64,000 nt of DNA from Balneolia bacterium (GCA_022565795.1 JAIUMA010000002.1:1-64000); one strand, 5' to 3'; shown: positions 7,754 through 17,411, counted from the first letter of the stretch. Notes: generated by a model from the sequence alone, not told the origin. Program-made: numbers and translations.

Positions 7754-10459
7754 ATGCTGAAAACCGAAGAGCTCAAGGCAGTTAAGTGGCACAATGAAGA
7801 AGCCGGGGATGTAGTCTCTATTCTCGAAAGCGATGAGAGAAAAGGGCTGAGCGCAGACGAGGCCGCCCGTCGTCTTGATGAGTTTGGACCAAATAAACTT
7901 CCTGAACAAAAGCAGCGCGGGCCGCTATTGCGCCTGCTCATGCAGTTTCATAACGTCCTTATATATGTGCTCCTGGCAGCAGCTGTAGTAACAGCCCTGA
8001 TGGATCACTGGATTGATACCTGGGTAATTCTTGCCGTGGTCATCATAAATGCAGCTATCGGATTTGTTCAGGAGGGCAAAGCCGAACAAGCTCTCGATAA
8101 CCTTAAAAAGATGCTTTCCGTCAAGGCTACCGTTGTTCGCGACGGACGCCGAATGGAAATCAATGCCGAAGAGCTTGTACCCGGAGACATCGTAAGGCTG
8201 GAATCAGGTGATAAAATCCCGGCCGATATTCGCATCATAGAACAGCGGAATTTTAAGGTTGAGGAATCAGCCCTGACCGGTGAGTCTCAGCCCGTGAACA
8301 AAAAAACGGCTCCGGTTGATGCCGACGCTGTGGTAGGCGACAGATCCTCGCTTGGATTCAACAGTACCATGGTAACCTACGGCCGCGCAACCGGCATAGT
8401 GATTGGCACCGGCGCAAATACCGAGATCGGGAAAATAAACACCATGATGGGAGAAGTCGAAAAAATGACTACTCCCCTGCTTCAGCAGATAGACGGCTTT
8501 GGCAAACAGCTTTCTGTGGCCATCCTTGTGCTTACCGCTTCCATGTTTGCTGTTGGCTATTTCTTCCATGACTATGAGATCTCAGAGCTTTTCATGGCCG
8601 TGATTGGGCTGGCCGTTGCTGCGATTCCGGAAGGCCTTCCGGCAATCATGACCATCACGCTCGCTCTTGGGGTGCAGCGCATGGCATCAAAAAACGCGAT
8701 TATTCGCAAATTGCCCTCGGTAGAAACCCTGGGCTCCGTAACGGTAATCTGCTCCGACAAAACCGGAACGCTCACGCGAAATGAGATGACTGCTAAATCG
8801 GTGGTGACTCCGGGCGGGACTTATGAAGTTGAGGGAACCGGGTACGAACCGAAGGGTGAAATCAAACCCAAAGATTCTGAAACGCAACGCGATACCGACC
8901 CCGCACTGGAAAAACTTCTTCAGGCTGTCTATTTATGTAATGAAGCCGAAATTGAGGAGAAGGAAGATCAATGGATTTTGAAGGGTGATCCTACCGAGGG
9001 CGCGCTCATCACTCTTGGTCAAAAAGCGGATATTGCTAAACAAGCAGATGGTTTCAGGCGACTGGATACCATCCCGTTTGAGTCTGATCACAAGTTTATG
9101 GCAACCCTGCACAAGCAGCCCAAATCGGCCGAAAATGAGCACATCATATTCCTGAAAGGAGCACCCGAGCGCGTGCTTGAAATGTGCGGTTCTGCATTAC
9201 ATGATGAAGGTGAGTCTTCGCTCGATTCCGATTTCTGGCACAAAAAGATTGATGCCATTGCTGCGCGCGGTGAAAGGGTGATTGCGGCTGCGATGAAGAA
9301 AACGCCCGCATCAACCCAGAAGATTGAGATGGAAGACGTGAAAAGCGAATTGGTTTTTCTGGGTCTCATTGGCATGATCGACCCGCCTCGTCCGGAAGCT
9401 ATTGAGTCGGTTGCTGCTTGCCAGAAGGCGGGCATTAAGGTGAAGATGATTACCGGCGACCATGCTATCACCGCCAGTGCAATCGGACAGCAGCTGGGTA
9501 TTTGCGAAGAGAAGAAAGCGATAAGCGGCTCAGAGCTTGAAAATGCCTCGGATGAGGAGTTGAGAAAATTAGCTGTGGAATACGATGTATTTGCCCGCAC
9601 CAGTCCTGAGCACAAGCTCCGCCTGGTAAAAGCCCTGCAGGAGAATGGTGAAGTTGTTGCGATGACGGGCGACGGAGTGAACGATGCGCCCGCGCTCAAG
9701 CGTGCAAGCGTTGGGGTTGCGATGGGCATTAAAGGAACAGAGGTGACCAAAGACGCTTCTGAAATGGTATTGACCGACGACAATTTTGCCTCAATAGCCA
9801 AAGCCGTTGAGGAAGGCCGCACCATTTATGATAATCTCAGAAAGGCTATTCTATTCATCCTGCCCACAAACGGTGCCGAAGCATTCGTGATAATGGCTGC
9901 CATATTAATGGGAATTGCATTGCCAATTACTCCGGTTCAGATTCTCTGGGTCAATATGGTCACGGCCGTTACGCTTGCCATTGCACTTTCTTTCGAACCG
10001 GCCGAGGCAGGCGTTATGAAACGACCGCCGCGCGATCCAAAGGCCTCGATACTCGGCGGATATTTCATCTGGAGAGTTACGTTCGTATCACTTTTGATTG
10101 GCGGCATCACCCTCTCGGCCTACTACATGCTGAAAGACAACGGCTATCAGCTTGAACAGGCCCGTACCATCGCCATCAACATTCTGGTGGCTGGACAGGC
10201 GTTTTATCTGTTCAATTGCCGCTATCTGAGGGAGTCGGGTTTTAGCAAAGGATTTTTCGACAACCGCGTCGCGCTTGGTGCCGTAGCCGTACTAATTATC
10301 TTTCAGATGATTTTTGTATACGCACCGTTCATGAATATCTGGTTTGGAACCGAGCCCATTCCGCTTTCCTACTGGGGATGGGCCCTTGGCGGCGGCTTCA
10401 GCGTGTTTATAATTGTTGAAGTCGAAAAACTGATCTTCAGAAAACTGGACAAACGGTAG
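7754..10459 (+). CDS. P-type cation-transporting ATPase (P2 type)
   Basis: A 901-residue P2-type ATPase of full length. Visible landmarks are the cation-ATPase N-terminal domain (10-80), LTGES in the actuator domain (about 174), PEGLP in helix 4, the phosphorylation site DKTGTLT with D335, the hinge TGDGVNDAP, and ten predicted membrane helices. The PEGLP context and RPPRDP loop resemble Ca2+ pumps. However, the helix-6 motif reads WVNMVTAVT, so the Asp that binds calcium in SERCA (WVNLVTDG) is Ala here. The pump may therefore carry another cation such as Na+, or bind Ca2+ differently. AGAGG lies before the ATG. No partner gene is nearby. Confidence 0.92.
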   Translation: MLKTEELKAVKWHNEEAGDVVSILESDERKGLSADEAARRLDEFGPNKLPEQKQRGPLLRLLMQFHNVLIYVLLAAAVVTALMDHWIDTWVILAVVIINAAIGFVQEGKAEQALDNLKKMLSVKATVVRDGRRMEINAEELVPGDIVRLESGDKIPADIRIIEQRNFKVEESALTGESQPVNKKTAPVDADAVVGDRSSLGFNSTMVTYGRATGIVIGTGANTEIGKINTMMGEVEKMTTPLLQQIDGFGKQLSVAILVLTASMFAVGYFFHDYEISELFMAVIGLAVAAIPEGLPAIMTITLALGVQRMASKNAIIRKLPSVETLGSVTVICSDKTGTLTRNEMTAKSVVTPGGTYEVEGTGYEPKGEIKPKDSETQRDTDPALEKLLQAVYLCNEAEIEEKEDQWILKGDPTEGALITLGQKADIAKQADGFRRLDTIPFESDHKFMATLHKQPKSAENEHIIFLKGAPERVLEMCGSALHDEGESSLDSDFWHKKIDAIAARGERVIAAAMKKTPASTQKIEMEDVKSELVFLGLIGMIDPPRPEAIESVAACQKAGIKVKMITGDHAITASAIGQQLGICEEKKAISGSELENASDEELRKLAVEYDVFARTSPEHKLRLVKALQENGEVVAMTGDGVNDAPALKRASVGVAMGIKGTEVTKDASEMVLTDDNFASIAKAVEEGRTIYDNLRKAILFILPTNGAEAFVIMAAILMGIALPITPVQILWVNMVTAVTLAIALSFEPAEAGVMKRPPRDPKASILGGYFIWRVTFVSLLIGGITLSAYYMLKDNGYQLEQARTIAINILVAGQAFYLFNCRYLRESGFSKGFFDNRVALGAVAVLIIFQMIFVYAPFMNIWFGTEPIPLSYWGWALGGGFSVFIIVEVEKLIFRKLDKR

Positions 10460-10595
10460 GTCGGATTCAGGATGAAATTAGAGATCGCTTTTTTGATATA
10501 TTGAGCTGGCAGAAAGCTTAGCAAAATCAAAAAAACAAGCAAAACAACGGTTTTGCAAGGCCTTCGAACACTGAAACTCAAATTATTTCCAGCCT

Positions 10596-13500
10596 ATGTT
10601 ACTTAAGCGACTAATCGCATTTGCGACTTTATTTTTTGCAGGTGCCGCCCTGCTTTCAGCTCAGGAGTCTCAGAATGAGCTCTATTTCCTCACTCATCCT
10701 GCTCCGTCTCCCGATGGCAGCAGCGTGGTATTCACGTTTGAAGGCGACCTTTGGCAGATCAGCTCCGAAGGCGGCAACGCGTCCCGGCTTACGGGCATGC
10801 CCGGTGACGAAACCCACGCGCGCTTTTCACCCAATGGCCATCATCTTGCGTTTTCAGCTTCCCAGGACGGTAACACCAGTGTTTACATTATGCCTGTTGG
10901 TGGCGGAGACATTCAGCGTCTGACATGGCACGACGGCAGCAATCTGGTAAATTCATGGTCGTGGGACTCACAGCACGTTCGCTTTGCATCAGACCGCTTT
11001 AATTATATAGACTCGTACGAAGTCAGCATCGATGGCAACACCCCGAAAAGGTTGATCAATGACCATTTCTTCAACCTGCCGCACGATATAGCAGAGCATC
11101 CGCAAACCGGCGATTTCTACTTCACCGATACCTGGGAGAGCTTCCGGTTTTACGAGCGCAAGCGCTATCGCGGTCCGTTCAACCCGGTCGTTCGTTCTTA
11201 CAATCCGGAAACGGATGTTTTCACCGAGCACACCACCCACGACGGCAAAAACATGTGGATTTCGATAGATGAGAACGGAACTATTTACTACGTTTCCGAT
11301 GAGTACAATAATGAATACAACCTGTTTCGCCTAACCGATGGAGAGCCCGAGCGGCTGACCTCATTTGACCACTCAATTAAATATCCTCAGGTAAGCGCTG
11401 ATGGATCTGTGGTTGTATTCGAAAAGAACTACCAGATTTGGAAGTATGATGTGGCAACCGGCGAATCGAGCGTCATTCCGGTTTATCTCAACCGCAATCC
11501 GGTTCTTCAGCTGCCCGTTTCATTCAGCACCGTAGCAAGTATCACCAGTTTCGACGTTTCGCCGGATAATAAAAAGCTGGCCTTTGTTTCCAGAGGGGAA
11601 CTGTTCGTTTCGGATATCTCCGGGGAATTTGTGCGCCAAATGCCAACGACCAGAAGTGAGCGCGTAAGCGAAGTGATCTGGACCAGCGAGAACGACCTGA
11701 TGTACACGCAAACCTGGCGCGGCTATCATAATTTATTCAAAACGCGTGCTTCGGGAGATCATCCTGAAATTCAGCTCACCGAGCTTGAAATGCATCACCG
11801 GAACCTGACGCTTTCACCCGATAAGGAGAAAGTGGCCTACTTCCGCGGCCGCAACGACGTGATGAGTTTCGACATCAGCGCCGTTAGTAGCACCATGCTC
11901 CATCAGGACGAACTCTGGAGCTTTCGCAACCAAAGCTTGAACTGGTCACCCGATAGTCGTTTTCTGGCTTTTAACGCCTTCCGCTTTTTCGAGCACGATA
12001 TTTTCGTTTACGATTTTGAAGAGTCAGACGTTTTCAATCTCACCCAAACAGGCGTGAGCGAAAGCTCGCCCTTCTTCTCTGGGGATGGCAAATACCTCTA
12101 TTTCAACAGCGACAGGATACAGCCTTCCTATCCGCGCGGGAACAATAATCCGGATATCTGGCGAATTGCGCTGACCGCGCAGGAGCGCCCCTCCCGTCTC
12201 GATGAGTTCGATGAGCTTTTCAAAAATGAGGAAGAAAACGAACATGACAATGACAACGATAACGATGAGGAAGAAAAGCCCGACGTTTCGGTTACCATCG
12301 ATTATGATGACCTCCACCGCAGATGGGAGCAGATTACCCGCCACAGTGGGTCACAGTCCGGCCCATACGTGGTCACAGATGGTAATCGCCATACAATCGT
12401 TTATGGGTCAGCTCACGATGCTCAGGGGCCAAGTTTATGGAAAACAGTAATTGAGCCGTTTAAATCTCCTGAAACCAGCAAGTTCGACAATGTTCGTACC
12501 ATGAGTACCAACATTCGGGAAGCCAATGGATCGCATTACATTCTGATTGCAGGCACGATTCATTCACTAAATATTGGTTCCGGAAGCAGTACGGCCATTC
12601 GCATTCAGCACAGCTTCAGCCGTGACCTTGAAAGCGAATTCAGGCAGATTTTTCACGAGACGTGGGCAAACCTCGAAGAAAATTTTTATGATGAGGACTT
12701 TCACGGCCACGACTGGAGGGAAGTCCGCAGACACTATGAACAGTTTCTGCCCCATCTCAATAGCCGCAGCGACCTGAGAACCCTCACCAATGACATGCTC
12801 GGTGAGCTTAACTCATCCCACATGGGTTTCAATACCGGCGGACCTGATGAGTCTCTATACTATACTTCAACCACGCTGGCGACCGGTATTCTGTTTAAGA
12901 ATGATGATCCGTTTGTATTCGACCGTATTGTTAGCGGATCAAACGCCGAGCAGTTTGGTCTTCACCATGAACTTCAGCAGGGCGATGTACTCCGAGCCGT
13001 TAACGGGAAAAGAGTTGACTTCGAGTCAAACCGGGAAAAATATTTCAGCAGTCCGGGCGGAAATCAGGAGTTGGAGCTCACGTTTATGCGCGGTCGTGCG
13101 GAGTTTACGTACCGTGTTGAGTCACAGTCTTCGGCCTCTATTCGAAACCTGATTTACGACGAGTGGATGGATACCCGGCAGAAAATCGTTGAGGAGCAGA
13201 GCGGCCGAAGCATTTCATACATCCACATGAAGAACATGGGCGCCGGAGAGCTTCGCCATTTCCAGCAGGAGCTTGCCCGCCAGACGCCACATACCGATGG
13301 TCTCATACTCGACCTCAGATACAACCGGGGTGGTAATGTTCATGATGATGTTATTAAGGCCCTGAGCAGAAAAACGTATCTGGACTGGCAGTTCAGAGGC
13401 GGCGAGCGCACGGGTCAGCCGAACTTTGCTCCTTCAGACAACCCAATCGTTGTACTCATTAATGAACAGAGCCTGAGCGATGCTGAAATGACCGCAGCGG

Positions 13501-13760
13501 GCCTCAGAGAGCTTGGCATAGGTACGCTGATGGGTATGCCGACCTACCGCTGGATCATCTTCACCACGGCCATGTCTCTGGTCGATAACTCTACTCACCG
13601 CCTGCCGGCATGGGGAGTATACACCTTCGATAACGACAATCTGGAACTCACAGGAGTTGAGCCGGAAATCCGTGTACGCAATACCTTTCACGATTTAGTT
13701 CACGACCGTGATCCCCAGCTGGATGAAGCGATTCGCTACATCATGAATCAGAGGGAATAA
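10596..13760 (+). CDS. Tricorn-like S41 protease with N-terminal propellers and PDZ domain
   Basis: A 1054-residue exported homologue of the tricorn protease. A signal peptide (1-22, ending SAQ) precedes WD40/PD40-like propeller repeats (about 25-530). An Asp/Glu/Asn-rich low-complexity linker follows (about 545-570), then the C1 helical domain, a PDZ domain (about 765-850) and the S41 protease core. The catalytic residues line up with tricorn at a constant offset of 4: H742 in NSSH (tricorn H746) and S961 in SLSDAE (tricorn S965). A Glu at 1017 or 1022 can fill the last role. It probably degrades or trims peptides in the periplasm. It ends 26 bases before a bidirectional terminator. Confidence 0.93.
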   Translation: MLLKRLIAFATLFFAGAALLSAQESQNELYFLTHPAPSPDGSSVVFTFEGDLWQISSEGGNASRLTGMPGDETHARFSPNGHHLAFSASQDGNTSVYIMPVGGGDIQRLTWHDGSNLVNSWSWDSQHVRFASDRFNYIDSYEVSIDGNTPKRLINDHFFNLPHDIAEHPQTGDFYFTDTWESFRFYERKRYRGPFNPVVRSYNPETDVFTEHTTHDGKNMWISIDENGTIYYVSDEYNNEYNLFRLTDGEPERLTSFDHSIKYPQVSADGSVVVFEKNYQIWKYDVATGESSVIPVYLNRNPVLQLPVSFSTVASITSFDVSPDNKKLAFVSRGELFVSDISGEFVRQMPTTRSERVSEVIWTSENDLMYTQTWRGYHNLFKTRASGDHPEIQLTELEMHHRNLTLSPDKEKVAYFRGRNDVMSFDISAVSSTMLHQDELWSFRNQSLNWSPDSRFLAFNAFRFFEHDIFVYDFEESDVFNLTQTGVSESSPFFSGDGKYLYFNSDRIQPSYPRGNNNPDIWRIALTAQERPSRLDEFDELFKNEEENEHDNDNDNDEEEKPDVSVTIDYDDLHRRWEQITRHSGSQSGPYVVTDGNRHTIVYGSAHDAQGPSLWKTVIEPFKSPETSKFDNVRTMSTNIREANGSHYILIAGTIHSLNIGSGSSTAIRIQHSFSRDLESEFRQIFHETWANLEENFYDEDFHGHDWREVRRHYEQFLPHLNSRSDLRTLTNDMLGELNSSHMGFNTGGPDESLYYTSTTLATGILFKNDDPFVFDRIVSGSNAEQFGLHHELQQGDVLRAVNGKRVDFESNREKYFSSPGGNQELELTFMRGRAEFTYRVESQSSASIRNLIYDEWMDTRQKIVEEQSGRSISYIHMKNMGAGELRHFQQELARQTPHTDGLILDLRYNRGGNVHDDVIKALSRKTYLDWQFRGGERTGQPNFAPSDNPIVVLINEQSLSDAEMTAAGLRELGIGTLMGMPTYRWIIFTTAMSLVDNSTHRLPAWGVYTFDNDNLELTGVEPEIRVRNTFHDLVHDRDPQLDEAIRYIMNQRE

Positions 13761-13786
13761 AGCGATTTTTTTATCTGCATAAAGCA

Positions 13787-13822
13787 AAAAAGGCTTCACT
13801 GGTTAACCGGTGAAGCCTTTTT
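13787..13822 (+). terminator. Terminator between convergent tricorn and phosphatase genes
   Basis: A long stem, AAAAAGGCTTCAC at 13787-13799 with GTGAAGCCTTTTT at 13810-13822, has self-complementary GGTTAACC inside. The T/G position next to the stem is a U-G wobble only in plus-strand RNA, so it favours the tricorn gene. Both strands have a five-U run, so it can serve both genes. Confidence 0.85.
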
Positions 13823-13841
13823 AATGAACGTAAGGAGTTGC

Positions 13842-15317
13842 TTAACCAGCCATAACGGGAGCTTCTACTCCTGCTGATTCCAGCATTAGAGTAAACAAAT
13901 CGGTATTTCGCGTAAACGCACCTATTGAACTGCTTCCGGGACCTGCTGCAGCCAGCTCAACGTAGTCGGCCGTATGTACGCTTCCGGTAAACGCTATACT
14001 TGTATGGTTAGACATGATGTCGCCAAGCACGTTCATAGGTCTCTCCTTCATACGGTAGGCCGCACGAAAATCACCTCTGAGGGCATCATAGAGCATCTGC
14101 GCATGAGCGCGCTCAACCTCAATTCCAGTAGCCGTTCCAATCCGGCTTCTGATCTCAGAAAGAGAAGATGAGTCATTTAGTTCACTCATTATCCAGTTGT
14201 TGGTATATCTGAACGTCTGCAGTTTGTCGAAATTCGGCACTGAGTCGTCGTAACGTGAACCTGCAGCGTTCAAAGCCGGATTAGCATTACCATGATCGGT
14301 CGTTATTATTACAAGCGTTTCCTCGGGGTGCTGATCGTAGAAATCGAACGCAACGCGAATGGCATCATCAAACGCAAGCTGATCGTAAACCAGACCCGTT
14401 CCGTCCATTGTGTGCGCCGCATGATCGACACGCCCACCTTCGATTTGCAATATAAATCCATCGCCAGAGGCATACATGGAATCTATCGCATATTGCGACA
14501 TTTCAGCCAGGGTAGGCACGTTTTCGGCCAGATCCGGGGTATTTTCATGATCGAGTGAATACGGAAGATGATGATCTGTAAAAACGCCCAGTGTGCGCTC
14601 AAAACCAGCGGCGGTTCCAAGCTCTCTTTTCGATCGGGCTACCTTATAGCCTTTTTCACGAAATCCATCATACAGATTTCGGCCATCCTCACGGTGCTCG
14701 TCGCTAAAGTGAATATTTCCACCACCCAGAATGATATCAAACTCGCGCTCGTAGTACTGCTGAGCGATTTCATCTTCCATTCCACGCTGCGGCACATTAG
14801 CGGAAAAACCTGCAGGAGTTGCGTGCGTCACTTTTGTGGTTGTAACAAGCCCGGTTTTTCTGCCTGCATTTTTAAAAAGAGGTAGTATGGGCTCAAACTC
14901 AGTTCCGTCTTCAGCCATATTTACATTACCGTTGTAAATGCGCTGCCCGCATCCCCACGATGAAGCTGCAGCCGCAGAGTCAGGTACGTTAGAGTTTCCG
15001 GTTGTCATATCCATTAGCCCGCGTGCTACCCTGTCTTCTTCGTATAACGAAATCCATTTTGAGGGCCTTCCCAGCTTACGGCGACTCATTAAATCGGCCA
15101 TTTGAAGCGTTCCGTGACTCATGCCATCAGATACAAGGAAGATTATATACTTTGCTTTTCCGGCGTAATTATCACTATTGCGGCTGGTTGCACTACCGTT
15201 TGCGCAGGATGACAATAAACCACCGGTTCCGGCAAGAATACCGCCAAGTGCACCAAATTTCAGAAAGTCTCTGCGGTTAAACCCGTTTCCGCTATTGTTA
15301 TTCGAATCCTTTGACAT
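13842..15317 (-). CDS. Alkaline phosphatase, Tat-exported
   Basis: A 491-residue protein from the ATG at 15317; a GTG just upstream is less likely. The N-terminus has a twin-arginine motif NRRDFLK (R15, R16), a hydrophobic stretch and LSSC with Cys 38, so it may be a Tat-exported lipoprotein. The PhoA-family nucleophile site is DSAAAAS (D113, S114). The metal ligands are seen as SDGMSHG near 64, ResGRVDHAAH-type Asp/His near 315-320, and TTDHG. It releases phosphate from phosphomonoesters outside the cytoplasm. The gene stands alone between terminators, with no Pho regulator in view. Confidence 0.92.
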   Translation of the reverse strand: MSKDSNNNSGNGFNRRDFLKFGALGGILAGTGGLLSSCANGSATSRNSDNYAGKAKYIIFLVSDGMSHGTLQMADLMSRRKLGRPSKWISLYEEDRVARGLMDMTTGNSNVPDSAAAASSWGCGQRIYNGNVNMAEDGTEFEPILPLFKNAGRKTGLVTTTKVTHATPAGFSANVPQRGMEDEIAQQYYEREFDIILGGGNIHFSDEHREDGRNLYDGFREKGYKVARSKRELGTAAGFERTLGVFTDHHLPYSLDHENTPDLAENVPTLAEMSQYAIDSMYASGDGFILQIEGGRVDHAAHTMDGTGLVYDQLAFDDAIRVAFDFYDQHPEETLVIITTDHGNANPALNAAGSRYDDSVPNFDKLQTFRYTNNWIMSELNDSSSLSEIRSRIGTATGIEVERAHAQMLYDALRGDFRAAYRMKERPMNVLGDIMSNHTSIAFTGSVHTADYVELAAAGPGSSSIGAFTRNTDLFTLMLESAGVEAPVMAG

Positions 15318-15413
15318 CACATAAAATTAAATTCCGGTTAATTATACCTCAGGAATATATGTGATGTGACCCAGTTTTGTGTTAATAAATAGTAAAAAAC
15401 AGATTTTCGGGCA

Positions 15414-15445
15414 TAAAAAAAGCCTGCCCCATTTAGGGCAGGCTA
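15414..15445 (-). terminator. Intrinsic terminator of the PID-CTERM gene
   Basis: A perfect 9-bp stem (AGCCTGCCC at 15421-15429 with GGGCAGGCT at 15436-15444) is followed on the minus strand by seven U residues. Confidence 0.9.
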
Positions 15446-15466
15446 AAAAAATCTGTGAAGAAATGT

Positions 15467-15676
15467 TTAAGCTTCTTTTCTGTTTTTGCGAATTTTGTTA
15501 ATCGCATAAGCACCACCAGCAGCGGCAAGAAGTCCCAAACCACCATCAATTGGTACTGGATCAGGTGCTGGTGGCAACATTGGTGGTTGGCTGTAAACAG
15601 TAGAAATCAAGCCAGGAACGAACAAAACCAGAACAATAATAAAAATCCCAGTGAATACATATAAAGACGTCTTCAT
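15467..15676 (-). CDS. Small PID-CTERM-type sorting-signal protein
   Basis: A 69-residue protein with an N-terminal hydrophobic signal (5-29, ending VYSQ) and a Pro-rich bridge (PPMLPPAPDPVP). A C-terminal tripartite signal follows: PIDGG at 42-46, a short hydrophobic helix (47-60) and a basic tail (KIRKNRK). This matches the PID-CTERM proteins of Bacteroidota, whose C-terminus is thought to direct sorting in the way PEP-CTERM does for exosortase. Almost nothing remains between the two signals, so the processed product would be a peptide of roughly 12-40 residues. It has its own terminator and a perfect dyad upstream. No sortase or exosortase gene is in the window. Confidence 0.75.
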   Translation of the reverse strand: MKTSLYVFTGIFIIVLVLFVPGLISTVYSQPPMLPPAPDPVPIDGGLGLLAAAGGAYAINKIRKNRKEA

Positions 15677-15726
15677 CGTAGCAGAGTTGGTTGTATGAAT
15701 TTAATTAAAAACTTAAAGTCCTTCTA

Positions 15727-15748
15727 TTTTGACTAAAAATAGTCAAAA
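15727..15748. promoter_or_regulatory. Perfect 9-4-9 dyad upstream of the PID-CTERM gene
   Basis: TTTTGACTA at 15727-15735 and TAGTCAAAA at 15740-15748 form a perfect inverted repeat with an AAAA spacer, 50 bases upstream of the ATG. It could be the operator of a dimeric regulator or a 5' leader hairpin. It does not match the FNR or CRP spacing. Confidence 0.45.
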
Positions 15749-15812
15749 GTTTTAGGATTTCAACTGTTCTTTATAATATTAATTAAATTTAAGCAAAATT
15801 TCGACTGGCTTT

Positions 15813-15850
15813 AATAACCCTGCCCGTAGACTCATAGGGCAGGGATTATT
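15813..15850 (-). terminator. Probable terminator of fumC
   Basis: CCCTGCCC at 15818-15825 pairs with GGGCAGGG at 15837-15844, flanked by AATAA and ATTATT, which nearly pair as well. It lies 14 bases past the fumC stop. The U-run on the minus strand is weak. Confidence 0.55.
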
Positions 15851-15863
15851 TCATAATCTGTTA

Positions 15864-17264
15864 TTATTCCGTAAAGCCGCCGGAGGTCATTTTAATCGGA
15901 TCGAGGGCCTTATCAAGTTCCGCTTCAGTCAGATCGGTCATTTCGAGAGCGACATCCTTTAGGGCACGATCTTCAGCAAATGCCTTCTTAGCAATTTTAG
16001 CGGCAAGGTCGTATCCGATAATCGGGTTCAGAGCTGTTACCAGAATTGGGTTCTTGGAAACTTTTTCTGCAATTACAGCTTCCCTGACAACAATTTTTGA
16101 AACCGAAAGCTCAGCAAAGTTTTTAGCTCCGTTAGCCAGCAGGCGAATCGACTGAAGCAGATTATGTGCCACTACGGGAAGCATCACATTTAGCTCAAAA
16201 TTACCGTTGATACCAGAAATACTGATGGCAGCATCGTTACCAATTACCTGTGCACAAATCATGTTAGTTGATTCTTCGATCACCGGATTTACTTTACCCG
16301 GCATAATAGAGGAGCCCGGTTGTAGCGCGGCAAGCTGAATTTCCCCTATTCCGCTGTTAGGACCAGAGTTCATCCAGCGAAGGTCGTTTGAGATTTTCAT
16401 CATGCTCACAGCAATGGTTTTAAGCTGACCGCTGAAGTCTACCGGAGCGTCTACGGTTGCCTGCGCTTCAAAGTGGTTAACCGCTTCACGAAAACCCAGC
16501 CCGGTGTATCCGGAAATTTTTTCAGCTACTTTGCCGCCAAATTTTTCGTGAGTATTAATTCCTGTTCCTACAGCAGTTCCTCCCTGAGGAAGCTCAAGAA
16601 GTCGTGGCAGAGCCGTCTCAACCCGTTCTATACCGAGTTCCAGCTGGCGCGCATAACCGCCAAATTCCTGCTGTATGGTTACAGGCATGGCGTCCATGAG
16701 GTGAGTCCGGCCGGTCTTTACTACGTGTGCGTATTCCTTGCCTTTTGCGATGAATGCATCATGAAGAGTTTTGAGTGACGGAATCAGGCTGTTTTTTGCA
16801 GCCAGTGCTGCCGCCACACGAATAGCAGTTGGAATAACGTCGTTAGAGCTTTGCCCGAAGTTAACATGATCGTTCGGGTGCACTTTCTTGTCGCTTATGC
16901 CCTTTTCTTTGAGAATCTGATTGGCTCTGTTGGCAACTACTTCATTGGTATTCATATTTGTGGACGTGCCGGAACCAGTCTGAAAGATATCCAGCGGGAA
17001 GTGGCCGTCGAGAGTGCCGTTAACTACTTCGTCACAGGCCAGGGAAATGGCATCAGCCAAATCGCTGTCAATAAGGCCAAGCTCACCGTTAACTTCGGCT
17101 GCGGCTTTTTTAATGTATCCAACTGCCTGGATGAATTCACTGCTAAACTGTATGCCGCTAATGGGGAAGTTTTCTACCGCCCGCTGCGTTTGTGCCGAGT
17201 ACAGGGCGTTGGCGGGGACTTTAATTTCGCCCATGGAGTCTTTTTCAATTCTAAAATCGCTCAT
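15864..17264 (-). CDS. fumC: Fumarate hydratase, class II
   Basis: A 466-residue protein of normal length for FumC. The superfamily signature GSSIMPGKVNPV is present near residue 315-326, and the upstream substrate-binding blocks GSGTSTNMN (about 97) and GRTHLMDA (about 185) are intact. It interconverts fumarate and malate in the TCA cycle, in the cytoplasm, as an iron-free tetramer. It follows anmK on the same strand with a 178-base gap that contains repeated AGCTTTTC elements. A probable terminator follows. Confidence 0.95.
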   Translation of the reverse strand: MSDFRIEKDSMGEIKVPANALYSAQTQRAVENFPISGIQFSSEFIQAVGYIKKAAAEVNGELGLIDSDLADAISLACDEVVNGTLDGHFPLDIFQTGSGTSTNMNTNEVVANRANQILKEKGISDKKVHPNDHVNFGQSSNDVIPTAIRVAAALAAKNSLIPSLKTLHDAFIAKGKEYAHVVKTGRTHLMDAMPVTIQQEFGGYARQLELGIERVETALPRLLELPQGGTAVGTGINTHEKFGGKVAEKISGYTGLGFREAVNHFEAQATVDAPVDFSGQLKTIAVSMMKISNDLRWMNSGPNSGIGEIQLAALQPGSSIMPGKVNPVIEESTNMICAQVIGNDAAISISGINGNFELNVMLPVVAHNLLQSIRLLANGAKNFAELSVSKIVVREAVIAEKVSKNPILVTALNPIIGYDLAAKIAKKAFAEDRALKDVALEMTDLTEAELDKALDPIKMTSGGFTE

Positions 17265-17411
17265 CGTAATAACATTGTTTATTGCCCCTTCCGGAGCGTT
17301 CGTATTAATAGTTCGGATGTTACAGCGGCAGGCAAACCTTTATTCCAAATGTTGAGCACCCACCGGATTCAGCTTTTCCTGAATGCTATTTGAATATCGT
17401 TGTTAAGATAC

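Noticed and set aside
9088-9825. A 245-codon minus-strand frame in the P-type ATPase gene
   Set aside because: It is a shadow of the ATPase catalytic domain, with a Ser/Pro-rich composition typical of antisense frames.
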